Assembly (NCBI GenBank): GCA_947585115.1 | Contig: CANPWW010000003.1 | Location: 1 to 64,000 of the forward strand | Source: an uncultured Monoglobus sp. | GTDB lineage: Bacteria; Bacillota; Clostridia; Monoglobales; Monoglobaceae | Direction: 5' to 3' | Length of the DNA: 64,000 bases | Shown here: positions 29,253 through 38,688 of the stretch, one piece after another | Layout of the letters: every line of letters starts with the position of its first letter | Numbering within the stretch: the stretch's first letter is position 1 | Program-made: the position numbers and the translations under genes | Notes under the pieces: model-generated | What the model was told of the DNA's origin: nothing | The model's input: the letters and a program-made list of their open reading frames with translations, nothing else | Databases searched by the model: none

Positions 29253-29726
29253 ATGAGAGTAATTCACGAATTTCTTGACAACCAAATATTTTTTATCGTG
29301 CTTTTCGCGTGGCTGACGTCGTGCGTCCTGAAAGGCCTGATCGAGATATGCAGAACGCGGCGCATAGATTGGGGCAGATTTTTCGGCCCCGGCGGAATGC
29401 CCTCGTCCCACTCGACGATCGTTTCCAGCCTCGCCGCCTGCGTCGGCATCTATGAGGGATTCGACTCGCCGCTGTTTGTGGTCTGCTGCGCGTTGGCGCT
29501 TATCGTTATGTATGACGCGTCGGGAGTGCGCCGCGCCGCGGGCGAGCACGCCAAGATAATAAATATAATAGTTGAGGCCTGGGAGGAGGCTTGGGAGAGT
29601 AAAAATCCGTTCCTGAGCGACGAAAAGCTCAAAGAAATTTTGGGCCACACTCCCCTTCAGGTAGCCGCCGGCGCTGTCTTAGGCGTAGTTTTCTCAATAA
29701 TCGCCTGCGCGATTGCGGGAGCATAA
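29253..29726 (+). CDS. divergent PAP2 family (YuiD-like) membrane protein
   Basis: 'GGMPSSHSTIVSSLAACVGIYEGFDSPLF', 'YDASGVRRAAGEHAKIIN', 'LKEILGHTPLQVAAGAVLG'. Confidence 0.92.
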   Translation: MRVIHEFLDNQIFFIVLFAWLTSCVLKGLIEICRTRRIDWGRFFGPGGMPSSHSTIVSSLAACVGIYEGFDSPLFVVCCALALIVMYDASGVRRAAGEHAKIINIIVEAWEEAWESKNPFLSDEKLKEILGHTPLQVAAGAVLGVVFSIIACAIAGA

Positions 29727-29739
29727 TTTAATTTTTGTA

Positions 29740-29768
29740 TTGACAACGTAAACCGTATGTAGTATAAT
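29740..29768 (+). promoter_or_regulatory. consensus sigma-A promoter for the toxin-antitoxin pair
   Basis: TTGACA-N17-TATAAT. Confidence 0.8.
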
Positions 29769-29797
29769 ATTATCAAAACAATGAAAGGGGTTTTATT

Positions 29798-30079
29798 ATG
29801 GCTACAACACCGACTCAGATACGCGTTGAGGAAAACACAAAAAAGATCGCCGTTGAGCTGCTAGAGGGCCTCGGGCTGAATCTGTCCGACGCGGTGAATA
29901 TGTTCCTGCGTCAGGTGGTTTTGCAGAGGGGCCTCCCGTTTGAGGTAAAGTATCCCGAGTATAAAGACGAAGTGCTGGAGGCAATGGCCGAGGCCCAAAA
30001 AATCAGCCGCGACCCGAGCGTTAAGGCATACAGCGATGTTAATCAGATGTTCAGGGAGATATTAGAGGATGAAGCTTAA
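29798..30079 (+). CDS. RelB/DinJ family antitoxin
   Basis: 'TQIRVEENTKKIAVELLEGLGLNLSDAVNMFLRQVVLQRGLPFEVK'. Confidence 0.95.
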   Translation: MATTPTQIRVEENTKKIAVELLEGLGLNLSDAVNMFLRQVVLQRGLPFEVKYPEYKDEVLEAMAEAQKISRDPSVKAYSDVNQMFREILEDEA

Positions 30080-30350
30080 CGTAAAATACACAAGCCGATT
30101 TAAAAAAGGCCTAAAGCTGGCGGTTAAAAGAGGCCTTGACATATCGCTGCTCGAGAATGTTGTCGTTAAGATACAAAACCGTGTTCCTTTGGACGAAAAA
30201 TGCAGGGACCACGCCTTGAGCGGAGATTATGCGGGCTACAGAGAGTGTCATATTCAGCCGGATTGGCTTTTGATTTATTTGATCGAAGATGATATTTTGA
30301 CGCTTACTCTGGTTGAAACAGGCACGCACGCGGATTTATTCAAGAAATAA
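30069..30350 (+). CDS. YafQ family mRNA interferase toxin
   Basis: 'DHALSGDYAGYRECHIQPDWLLIYLIEDDILTLTLVETGTHADLF'; overlaps the antitoxin gene. Confidence 0.95.
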   Translation: MKLNVKYTSRFKKGLKLAVKRGLDISLLENVVVKIQNRVPLDEKCRDHALSGDYAGYRECHIQPDWLLIYLIEDDILTLTLVETGTHADLFKK

Positions 30351-30358
30351 AAAATATA

Positions 30359-30387
30359 TTGACAAAACCAAAAAACCGTGTTATTAT
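30359..30387 (+). promoter_or_regulatory. sigma-A-like promoter of the thrS T-box leader
   Basis: TTGACA-N17-TATTAT. Confidence 0.7.
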
Positions 30388-30393
30388 TCTAAA

Positions 30394-30651
30394 AGAGCGA
30401 TGAACGAGACAGTAGCACACCGTAAAAGCTCAAAGAGAGGAAGCGCCGCGGGCTGAGAGCGCTTCCGTGCGGACGGCGTGTGAACACCACTCGGGAGCTG
30501 CGCGCTGAAAGATCATTCGACTAAGCGCTGCCGTCCGTCCGCGACAAGGACATAATAAGAGACAGCGAAAGCTGTAATTAGGGTGGAACCGTGCGTAAAA
30601 TTATGCACCCCTAAGGCTCGGATATTTCCGCGCTTTAGGGTGTTTTTGCTT
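30394..30651 (+). ncRNA. T-box leader upstream of thrS
   Basis: conserved T-box 'AGGGTGGAACCGTG' at ~30580, long structured leader, terminator gcacccctaaggc...gctttagggtgttttt directly upstream of thrS. Confidence 0.93.
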
Positions 30652-30683
30652 TTTAAATAAATTAAACGAAAGGATCTTTAAAA

Positions 30684-32429
30684 ATGGATGAACAACTGCA
30701 AACATTAAGACACTCGGCGTCGCACGTGATGGCGCAGGCGATAAAGCGCCTGTGGCCGGACGTCAAGCTGGCGATCGGCCCCGCTATCGACAACGGATTT
30801 TACTATGACTTCGACACCGAGCACACATTCACAAATGACGATCTTGAGAAGATCGAGGCCGAGATGAAAAAGATCGCCAAGGAAAACCTCAAGATCGAGC
30901 GTTTCGAGTTGCCCCGCGACGAGGCTCTCGAGCTGATGAAGGATGAGCCCTACAAGATCGAGCTTATCAACGACCTGCCCGAGGGCGAGACGATCTCGTT
31001 CTACAAGCAGGGCGAGTTCACCGACCTGTGTGCGGGTCCGCACGTGAACTACACCGGAAAGGTGAAGGCCGTGAAGCTGCTCAGCGCCACGGGCGCGTAC
31101 TGGCGCGGCGACGAGAAGAACAAGATGCTGCAGCGCATCTACGGCACGGCGTTTAAAAACAAGACCGAGCTCAACGAGTACCTTGAGCAGATGGAGGAAG
31201 CCAGAAAGCGCGACCACAACAAGTTGGGCCGCGAGCTTGAGCTGTTCACTACCGTCGATTATATCGGCCAGGGACTGCCGATCATGCTGCCCAAGGGCGC
31301 GAGAGTTATCCAGCTTCTGCAAAGGTTCGTGGAGGACGAGGAGCAGAAGCGCGGATGGCAGCTGACAAAAACTCCGCTCATGGCAAAGAGCGACCTCTAC
31401 AAGATATCCGGACATTGGGATCATTACAAAGAGGGCATGTTTGTTCTGGGCGACGAGGAAAAGGACAAGGAGGTTTACGCGCTGCGTCCCATGACTTGTC
31501 CGTTCCAGTATCAGGCGTTTTTGAACCGCGGCCGCTCGTACCGCGACCTGCCTATGCGCCTCAACGAGACGTCAACATTGTTCAGAAACGAGTCGTCGGG
31601 CGAGATGCACGGCCTTATCAGAGTGCGCCAGTTCACGATCTCCGAGGGACACCTGATGTGCACCCCCGAACAGCTTGAGGACGAGTTCAAGGGCTGTCTG
31701 GAGCTGTGCAACTTCATGCTTGAGACCCTGGGACTTGATGAGGACGTTTCATACAGATTCTCGCAATGGGACCCGAACGACCGCGAAAAGTACATCGGCA
31801 CTCCCGAGCAGTGGGACGAGGCGCAGGGCGTCATGAAGAACATTCTGGACGATCTCAAGATTCCCTATGTTATCGGGATAGGCGAGGCGGCGTTCTACGG
31901 TCCGAAGCTGGACATTCAGATAAAGAACGTGTTCGGCAAGGAAGACACGCTTATCACGATCCAGATAGACCAGATGCTGGCCGAGAAGTTCGGCATGGAG
32001 TATGTGGACAAGGACGGCACCAAGAAGAACCCCTATATAATCCACAGGACATCGATCGGCTGCTACGAGAGAACGCTGGCGCTGCTTATCGAGAAGTACG
32101 CGGGCGCGTTCCCCACATGGCTGGCTCCGGTACAGGTAAAGGTCCTGCCCATTTCCGACAAGTATATGGAGTACGCCGAGAGCGTAAAGGCGGAGCTTGA
32201 CAAGTACGGTATCAGAAACGAGCTCGACACCAGAAAAGAGAAGATAGGCTACAAGATCAGAGAGGCGCGTCTGGAGCGCGTGCCGTATATTCTGGTCGTG
32301 GGCGAGAAAGAGCAGGAAGAAAAGGCTGTTTCGGTCCGCGACAGAAAGAACGGCGACATCGGCTCAATGCCAATGAGCGATTTCATGGCGCTTATTCTGG
32401 ATAAAATAGCCTCAAAAGCCAAAGACTAA
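30684..32429 (+). CDS. thrS: threonyl-tRNA synthetase lacking the N-terminal TGS domain
   Basis: 'HSASHVMAQAIKRLWPDVKLAIGPAIDNGFYYDF', 'FRNESSGEMHGLIRVRQFTISEGHLM', 'IGCYERTLALLIEKY'; begins at the editing domain. Confidence 0.95.
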   Translation: MDEQLQTLRHSASHVMAQAIKRLWPDVKLAIGPAIDNGFYYDFDTEHTFTNDDLEKIEAEMKKIAKENLKIERFELPRDEALELMKDEPYKIELINDLPEGETISFYKQGEFTDLCAGPHVNYTGKVKAVKLLSATGAYWRGDEKNKMLQRIYGTAFKNKTELNEYLEQMEEARKRDHNKLGRELELFTTVDYIGQGLPIMLPKGARVIQLLQRFVEDEEQKRGWQLTKTPLMAKSDLYKISGHWDHYKEGMFVLGDEEKDKEVYALRPMTCPFQYQAFLNRGRSYRDLPMRLNETSTLFRNESSGEMHGLIRVRQFTISEGHLMCTPEQLEDEFKGCLELCNFMLETLGLDEDVSYRFSQWDPNDREKYIGTPEQWDEAQGVMKNILDDLKIPYVIGIGEAAFYGPKLDIQIKNVFGKEDTLITIQIDQMLAEKFGMEYVDKDGTKKNPYIIHRTSIGCYERTLALLIEKYAGAFPTWLAPVQVKVLPISDKYMEYAESVKAELDKYGIRNELDTRKEKIGYKIREARLERVPYILVVGEKEQEEKAVSVRDRKNGDIGSMPMSDFMALILDKIASKAKD

Positions 32430-32478
32430 TTTTGCCTCGCAGACAATAGTTTGCGGTGACGCGTGAATCGCCGCGCTT

Positions 32479-32502
32479 GTAGGGGCGGATATTATCCGCC
32501 CG
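32479..32502 (+). repeat. REP-like GTAG-hairpin element between thrS and the DUF362 gene
   Basis: gtaggggcggatattatccgcccg. Confidence 0.85.
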
Positions 32503-32536
32503 CTCAATTTTAAAAATATAATATTGAGGTGATAAT

Positions 32537-33418
32537 ATGCAAAAATCAAAAGTTTATTTCACAGACAAAATAACTCCCGAGGCCGTGATCGAGATGTACA
32601 AGGTCTTAAACCGTGAGCTGCCCGGAAAAGTTGCGGTCAAGCTCCACTCGGGCGAGAAGGGCAATCAGAATTATCTGCGCCCCGAGTTCCTGCGCCCGAT
32701 GATAGAGTTTGTAGGCGGCACGGTAGTTGAGTGCAACACCGCCTACGACGGCGAGCGCAACTACACCGACAAGCATATAAAGCTCATCGAGGAGCACGGC
32801 TGGTCAAAGTATTTCAATGTCGACCTGATGGACGCCGAGGGCCCCGACCTCAGTCTAAAGGTTCAAAACGGCAAGGTCCTCAAAGAAAATCTTGTTGGCA
32901 AGAACATCACAAACTACGACTCGATGCTGGTGCTGTCCCACTTCAAGGGCCATCCGGCGGGCGGCTACGGCGGAGCGCTGAAACAGCTCTCGATCGGCTG
33001 CGCCTCAACCGTGGGCAAGTGTCTTATCCATTCGGGCGGCACGATAACCGACCAGAACATAGTCTGGGACCACATGGCCGAGCAGGACATATTCTGCGAG
33101 TCCATGGCGGACGCCGCTATGACCGTCCATGAGATGTTCGGCGATAAGATCGCGTATGTCAACATGATGTGCAATCTTTCTGTTGACTGCGACTGCTGCG
33201 CGGTGGCCGAGGATCCGTGCATGGCGGACATCGGAATCCTGTCGTCCCTCGATCCCGTTGCTCTCGACAAGGCGTGCATGGATCTGATCTACTCATCAAA
33301 TGACCCCGGCCGCGACCACTTTATTGAGCGCGTCGAGTCGCTCCACGGCTCCCACACGATAGACGCCGCCGCCGACCTCGGCTTCGGCACAAAAGAATAT
33401 GAGCTTATAAAAATGTAA
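32537..33418 (+). CDS. DUF362 domain-containing protein
   Basis: 'KVAVKLHSGEKGNQNYLRPEFLRPMIE', 'VLSHFKGHPAGGYGGALKQLSIGCAS'. Confidence 0.88.
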   Translation: MQKSKVYFTDKITPEAVIEMYKVLNRELPGKVAVKLHSGEKGNQNYLRPEFLRPMIEFVGGTVVECNTAYDGERNYTDKHIKLIEEHGWSKYFNVDLMDAEGPDLSLKVQNGKVLKENLVGKNITNYDSMLVLSHFKGHPAGGYGGALKQLSIGCASTVGKCLIHSGGTITDQNIVWDHMAEQDIFCESMADAAMTVHEMFGDKIAYVNMMCNLSVDCDCCAVAEDPCMADIGILSSLDPVALDKACMDLIYSSNDPGRDHFIERVESLHGSHTIDAAADLGFGTKEYELIKM

Positions 33419-33423
33419 ATCCA

Positions 33424-33451
33424 AACATCCCCCAAAATCGGGGGATGTCTT
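33424..33451. terminator. bidirectional terminator
   Basis: acatcccccaaaatcgggggatgt with flanking T/A. Confidence 0.7.
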
Positions 33452-33454
33452 TTC

Positions 33455-33991
33455 TTATTCAAGGGCTTTGCTCAAAAATCCGGCGGCGGTCTCGGCCAGC
33501 TTTTGCTCTACCTCGTTCATGCTCTTTTCGGGCTCGGCGATAAATATTACCGTTCCCACGGGGTCTCCGTCATGTACGATCGGGGCCACAACTCCGGCCT
33601 TGTACTTGTCGTTGTCGTCGATTATCTTGATGCTGCCGCCCTCGTCGGTCGAGCAGAACAGTGATTTTTTCTCCATTATGCGCTCGACCTCGCCCGATAC
33701 GCGCTTTTCCTTAAGCTCGCGCTTGCCCGTGCCGCTGGCGGCTATAACGCTGTCCTTATCTGTTATGCAGGTCAAAAGTCCGGTCGACTTGTTGAGCGTG
33801 TCGGCGTACTGAAGCGCGAACTCGCCCAGTTCGCCGATCGGCGAGTATTTTTTAAATATCACCGCGCCGTCACTTTCGGTAAATATTTCCAGCGGATCGC
33901 CTTCATGGATCCGTAAAGTCCTTCTTATCTCTTTCGGTATTACTATTCTGCCCAGGTCATCTATTCTTCTGACAATTCCTGTTGCTTTCAT
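33455..33991 (-). CDS. spoVT: stage V sporulation protein T (AbrB-type regulator)
   Basis: 'MKATGIVRRIDDLGRIVIPKEIRRTLRIHEGDPLEIFTESDGAVIFKKYSPIGEL'. Confidence 0.96.
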   Translation of the reverse strand: MKATGIVRRIDDLGRIVIPKEIRRTLRIHEGDPLEIFTESDGAVIFKKYSPIGELGEFALQYADTLNKSTGLLTCITDKDSVIAASGTGKRELKEKRVSGEVERIMEKKSLFCSTDEGGSIKIIDDNDKYKAGVVAPIVHDGDPVGTVIFIAEPEKSMNEVEQKLAETAAGFLSKALE

Positions 33992-34284
33992 ATATATTAT
34001 CGCTCCTTTATTCTGAATTTAATAAACAAATTTGGCTTTAAAACAAAATCTGTAACAATATTATCTGTAAACCGCGGTATTAATATACTCCGATGATCGG
34101 TGGAATAATTTTGAAATATTTAAATTGTCTTTACAAATTTTTTGTAAAAAATCGGAAGGTTATGTAATTTTTGAAAATAACATATTGATATTTTATTATT
34201 GATATGGTAAAATAAAAATGTTAGGCAATTAATGCTGTGATATTATTGAATTTTTTGGATATATCGCTATATGGAGGAGTGTTT

Positions 34285-35688
34285 ATGTCTATACTCAAAA
34301 AATTTAGGCCCAACAAGGGAAAGACCTTGAAGATCATAATCGTCGGCACCGGAAAGGTGGGCTCGACTCTTGCCGGAAAGCTGGCGGAGGAAGGCTGCGA
34401 TGTTACGATCGTGGACAAAAACCGCGAGGTTGTGGATAAGCTCGCCGAGGCCTATGACATTATGGGGGTGGTGGGCAACGGTTCAAGCTACGGCACGCTG
34501 ATCGAGGCGGGCGTTGAGAGCGCCGATCTGACCATCGCGGTCACCGACAGCGACGAGCTGAATCTGCTGTGCTGCACTCTCGCGAAAAAGGTGGGCGACT
34601 GCACCGCGGTCGCCAGAGTGCGCGACCCTGACTACAGCGACGAGCTGGACTACCTCAGAGACAAGCTGGGAATTTCTATCATAATCAATCCCGAGCTTGA
34701 GGCAGCCAAGGAGATCGCGAGAATACTGCATTTCCCGCTGGCTATTTCGGTCAACTCGTTCGCCAAGGGAGCCGCGGAGCTTATAAAGTTCAAGATTCCG
34801 CCGAACAATTTTCTCGACGGCATGAGGCTTTCGAGCTTTCAGAACAACAGCTCGTTCAATGTTCTGATCTGCATCGTGGAAAGGGGCGACCTGGTATATA
34901 TCCCCAACGGAACCTTTGAGCTGCGCTCGGGCGATATAATATCGTTTATCGCCACGCCGCACGATTCGTTTGAGTTTTTCAAGCGCATAAATATCGAGAC
35001 CAGAAGCGTCGGCTCGGCTATGATAATCGGCGGCGGAAAGACCTCATTCTATCTGGCGCGGCAGCTTGTGCGCACAGGTATGGACGTCAAGATCATTGAG
35101 ATAAATCCCGCGCGCTGCGAGGAGCTCAGCAACCTTCTGCCCGACGATGTTGTTATCGTGAACGGCAACGGAACCGACGAGACGCTGCTCAATCAGGAGG
35201 ATATCACCCACGTCGGCGCGCTTATCCCGCTCACGGGAATTGACGAGGAAAACGTGCTGCTCTCGCTCTACGGAATGAAAGTGGCGCCGGGGATCAAGGC
35301 GATCACCAAGGTCAATCACATAAACTTTTCCAGCGTTATCAACGAGCTGGAGCTTGGCAGCGTGGTATACCCGAGGCGGATGACCGCCGAGACGATCATA
35401 AAATACGTCCGTGCCAGACGGAACACGATCGGCAGCGATATAGTGACGCTTTATCACTTGTCAAACGACAGGGTAGAGGCGATCGAGTTCAACGTCCACG
35501 GCGAGCTCAAGCATACCGACAAGCCGCTCAAGGAATTAAAGCTCAAGGACAATCTGCTGATCGCGTGCATTTACAGAGACGGCAGGGCGTTTATTCCCGG
35601 CGGCGACGACATGCTCATGGCGGGCGACTCGGTGACGATCGTCACGACCCACAAGGGACTCAGCAGCATAGAAGAGATCTTTGATTGA
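34285..35688 (+). CDS. trkA: Trk potassium transporter regulatory subunit TrkA
   Basis: two Rossmann RCK-N motifs plus RCK-C. Confidence 0.95.
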   Translation: MSILKKFRPNKGKTLKIIIVGTGKVGSTLAGKLAEEGCDVTIVDKNREVVDKLAEAYDIMGVVGNGSSYGTLIEAGVESADLTIAVTDSDELNLLCCTLAKKVGDCTAVARVRDPDYSDELDYLRDKLGISIIINPELEAAKEIARILHFPLAISVNSFAKGAAELIKFKIPPNNFLDGMRLSSFQNNSSFNVLICIVERGDLVYIPNGTFELRSGDIISFIATPHDSFEFFKRINIETRSVGSAMIIGGGKTSFYLARQLVRTGMDVKIIEINPARCEELSNLLPDDVVIVNGNGTDETLLNQEDITHVGALIPLTGIDEENVLLSLYGMKVAPGIKAITKVNHINFSSVINELELGSVVYPRRMTAETIIKYVRARRNTIGSDIVTLYHLSNDRVEAIEFNVHGELKHTDKPLKELKLKDNLLIACIYRDGRAFIPGGDDMLMAGDSVTIVTTHKGLSSIEEIFD

Positions 35689-35691
35689 TTT

Positions 35692-35726
35692 CTAATCACT
35701 ATTCACTAATCCCTAATCACTACGTT
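35692..35726 (-). repeat. dispersed 'gattag/gaatag' repeat, copy C (reverse orientation)
   Basis: ctaatcactattcactaatccctaatcactacgtt = reverse complement of aacgtagtgattagggattagtgaatagtgattag. Confidence 0.7.
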
Positions 35727-35740
35727 GGGAGGTCATAGCT

Positions 35741-37216
35741 TTGAATTTTAAGGCTGTTAGTTATATACTCGGCTGGATACTGAACATCGAGGGCGCGCTG
35801 CTGCTCCTGCCGTTTCTGGTGGGAATAATATACGGCGAGCCGCAGGCCTATTCGTTTTTGATAATGGCGGCCGTGTGCCTCGCCTGCGGCGGTATTTCGA
35901 TATTCAAAAAGCCCAAGAATTTGACATTTTATACCCGCGAAGGTTTTGCCGTAACGGCTCTCACATGGATCGTGATGAGTCTTTTCGGCTGCATGCCGTT
36001 TGTGATAAACGGCGATATACCCAATTTCACCGACGCGTTTTTTGAGACTGTGTCGGGCTTTACCACCACGGGAGCCAGCATACTTAACGACGTTGAGGCG
36101 CTGTCCCACGCGTCGCTCTTCTGGCGCAGCTTCACCCATTGGATAGGCGGCATGGGCGTTCTGGTGTTCCTGCTGGCGCTGATCCCGATGACGGGCGGCT
36201 CGCCCATGAACATCATGAAGGCCGAAAGCCCGGGCCCCACCGTCAGCAAGCTGCTGCCCAAGGTGCGAGAGACCGCGGTGGTGCTTTACGCGATATACAT
36301 AACGCTGACCGTGGCGGAGTTTTTGTTTTTGATATTGGGCCGCATGCCCGTGTTTGACGCGGTCACAACCGCCGTGGGCACCGCGGGAACCGGAGGCTTC
36401 GGCATAAAGGGAGACAGCATGGCGAGCTATTCGCCCTATATCCAATGGGTAGTCGGCGTGTTCATGATGCTGTTCGGCGTCAACTTCGCGGTGTACTTTT
36501 TGCTGTACAGAAGGAAGTTCCGCGCCGCCGCCTCCCACGAGGAAGCCAGATATTACATAATCATAATCCTGCTGGCGGTGGCCCTGATCACGGGCTCGCT
36601 TTATATCACGGGCTCGATGCCCGAGATGGGCTTCGCCGACAAGGTGCGTCACGTGTTCTTCCAGGTGGCGTCTATCATAACCACCACCGGATTTTCAACG
36701 ATCGACTACGAGGCGTTATGGCCGCAGTTCGCGGTGATGATACTGCTTGGCCTGATGTTTATGGGCGCCTGCGCGGGCAGCACGGGCGGCGGAATCAAAG
36801 TATCAAGGATCGTGACCCTGCACCGCACCGTCAAAAAAGAGATAACCCTGTTTTTCCATCCCAAGCGCGTCATGAATGTCAGGAGCGAGGGCAAGACCGT
36901 CCCGAACGAGACAATACGCTCGATAAACGTGTTTATCTGCGCGTATATCTTTGTGTATGTGGCATCGGTGCTGTTGATATCGTTTGACGGCTACGACTTT
37001 ACGACGAACTTTTCGGCGATAGCGGCCACCATAAACAACATCGGCCCCGGTCTGGGAAAGGCCGGCCCGTCCGAGTGCTTCTCGCTGTTCTCGGGTTTTT
37101 CGAAATACGTCATGGCGTTTGATATGCTGGCGGGCAGGCTTGAGCTTTATCCCATGCTGGTGCTGCTGGCGCCCGAGTTCTGGAAAAGCGTGGTTCCGAT
37201 CCGCAAAAACAGATAA
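35741..37216 (+). CDS. trkH: TrkH family potassium uptake protein
   Basis: 'FFETVSGFTTTGASIL', 'GTAGTGGFG', 'TTTGFSTIDYE', 'GACAGSTGGGIKVSRI'; TTG start. Confidence 0.95.
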   Translation: MNFKAVSYILGWILNIEGALLLLPFLVGIIYGEPQAYSFLIMAAVCLACGGISIFKKPKNLTFYTREGFAVTALTWIVMSLFGCMPFVINGDIPNFTDAFFETVSGFTTTGASILNDVEALSHASLFWRSFTHWIGGMGVLVFLLALIPMTGGSPMNIMKAESPGPTVSKLLPKVRETAVVLYAIYITLTVAEFLFLILGRMPVFDAVTTAVGTAGTGGFGIKGDSMASYSPYIQWVVGVFMMLFGVNFAVYFLLYRRKFRAAASHEEARYYIIIILLAVALITGSLYITGSMPEMGFADKVRHVFFQVASIITTTGFSTIDYEALWPQFAVMILLGLMFMGACAGSTGGGIKVSRIVTLHRTVKKEITLFFHPKRVMNVRSEGKTVPNETIRSINVFICAYIFVYVASVLLISFDGYDFTTNFSAIAATINNIGPGLGKAGPSECFSLFSGFSKYVMAFDMLAGRLELYPMLVLLAPEFWKSVVPIRKNR

Positions 37217-37256
37217 TAATAAATAATTATATATACAAAGAAAGGAGACATGAACA

Positions 37257-38624
37257 ATGTCTGAAATTCCCTACAAAATATATCTGAGCGAGAGCGAGAT
37301 GCCCAAGCAGTGGTACAACCTCCGCGCGGATATGAAAAACAAACCCGCCCCGCTGCTCAATCCCGGCACGCTTCAGCCGATGAAGGCAGAGGAGCTGGAA
37401 GGCGTTTTCTGCGCCGATCTGGTTGCTCAGGAGCTTGACAACGACACAGCGTATTTTGACATTCCCGAGGAGATCCTGAACTTTTACAAGATGTACCGTC
37501 CGTCGCCTTTGGTTCGCGCGTACTGCCTTGAGAAAAAGCTCGGCACCCCCGCGAAGATATATTATAAATTCGAGGGCAACAACACCAGCGGCAGCCACAA
37601 GCTGAACTCGGCGATCGCTCAGGCCTACTATGCCAAAAAGCAGGGTCTCAAGGGGGTTACCACCGAGACGGGCGCGGGCCAATGGGGCACGGCTCTCTCT
37701 ATGGCGTGCGCGTACTTTGACCTCGACTGCAAGGTTTATATGGTAAAGGTTTCGTACGAGCAAAAGCCGTTCCGCCGCGAGGTCATGAGGACATACGGCG
37801 CGTCGGTTACACCCTCGCCCTCAACAGAGACCGAGGTCGGCAGAAAGATACTCGCCGAGCATCCCGGAACCACGGGCAGCCTGGGCTGCGCAATTTCCGA
37901 GGCGGTGGAAAAGGCAGTTTCGACCGACGGTTACAGATATGTTTTGGGCAGCGTTCTGAATCAGGTATTGCTGCACCAGTCGATCATCGGCCTTGAGACC
38001 AAGATAGCGCTTGACAAGGTCGGCGAAAAGGCCGACATCATTATCGGCTGCGCGGGCGGCGGCTCGAATCTGGGCGGCCTTATCTCGCCGTTTATGGGCG
38101 AAAAGCTGCGTGGTGAGAACGACTACAGAGTTATCGCTATCGAACCCTCGTCCTGCCCCAGCTTCACGAGAGGCAAGTTCGCTTATGACTTCTGCGACAC
38201 CGGAATGGTTTGCCCCCTGGCGAAGATGTACACTCTGGGCAGCGGCTTTATTCCCGCGCCAAACCACGCCGGCGGACTGCGCTACCACGGCATGAGCTCG
38301 ATCCTGTCGCAGCTCTATCACGACGGCCTGATGGAAGCCAGATCGTACAAGCAGACCGAGGTATTCGAGGCGGCCGAGATGTTCGCGCGCTGCGAGGGCA
38401 TACTGCCCGCTCCCGAGAGCAGCCACGCCATCAAGGGCGCTATAGACGAGGCCATGAAGTGCAAGGAAAGCGGCGAGGAAAAGACGATCGTGTTCGGCCT
38501 CACCGGTACCGGATATTTCGATATGGTAGCCTACGAGAAGTTCCACGACGGCGAAATGACCGACTATGTTCCCACAGACGAGGAGATCGAGGAATATCTC
38601 AAAAAGCTTCCCAAAACCGAGTAA
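37257..38624 (+). CDS. TrpB-like PLP-dependent enzyme (TrpB2 type)
   Basis: 'RPSPLVRAYCLEKKLGTPAKIYYKFEGNNTSGSHKLNSAIAQAYYAK', 'TETGAGQWG', 'GCAGGGSN'. Confidence 0.93.
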   Translation: MSEIPYKIYLSESEMPKQWYNLRADMKNKPAPLLNPGTLQPMKAEELEGVFCADLVAQELDNDTAYFDIPEEILNFYKMYRPSPLVRAYCLEKKLGTPAKIYYKFEGNNTSGSHKLNSAIAQAYYAKKQGLKGVTTETGAGQWGTALSMACAYFDLDCKVYMVKVSYEQKPFRREVMRTYGASVTPSPSTETEVGRKILAEHPGTTGSLGCAISEAVEKAVSTDGYRYVLGSVLNQVLLHQSIIGLETKIALDKVGEKADIIIGCAGGGSNLGGLISPFMGEKLRGENDYRVIAIEPSSCPSFTRGKFAYDFCDTGMVCPLAKMYTLGSGFIPAPNHAGGLRYHGMSSILSQLYHDGLMEARSYKQTEVFEAAEMFARCEGILPAPESSHAIKGAIDEAMKCKESGEEKTIVFGLTGTGYFDMVAYEKFHDGEMTDYVPTDEEIEEYLKKLPKTE

Positions 38625-38635
38625 TCTATAAAAAT

Positions 38636-38678
38636 AAAAAAGCCGCCGTCGGCATAGCAGCCGACGGCGGCTTTTTAT
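38636..38678. terminator. strong bidirectional terminator
   Basis: aaaaagccgccgtcggcatagcagccgacggcggctttttat. Confidence 0.9.
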
Positions 38679-38688
38679 ATTATTTGAT

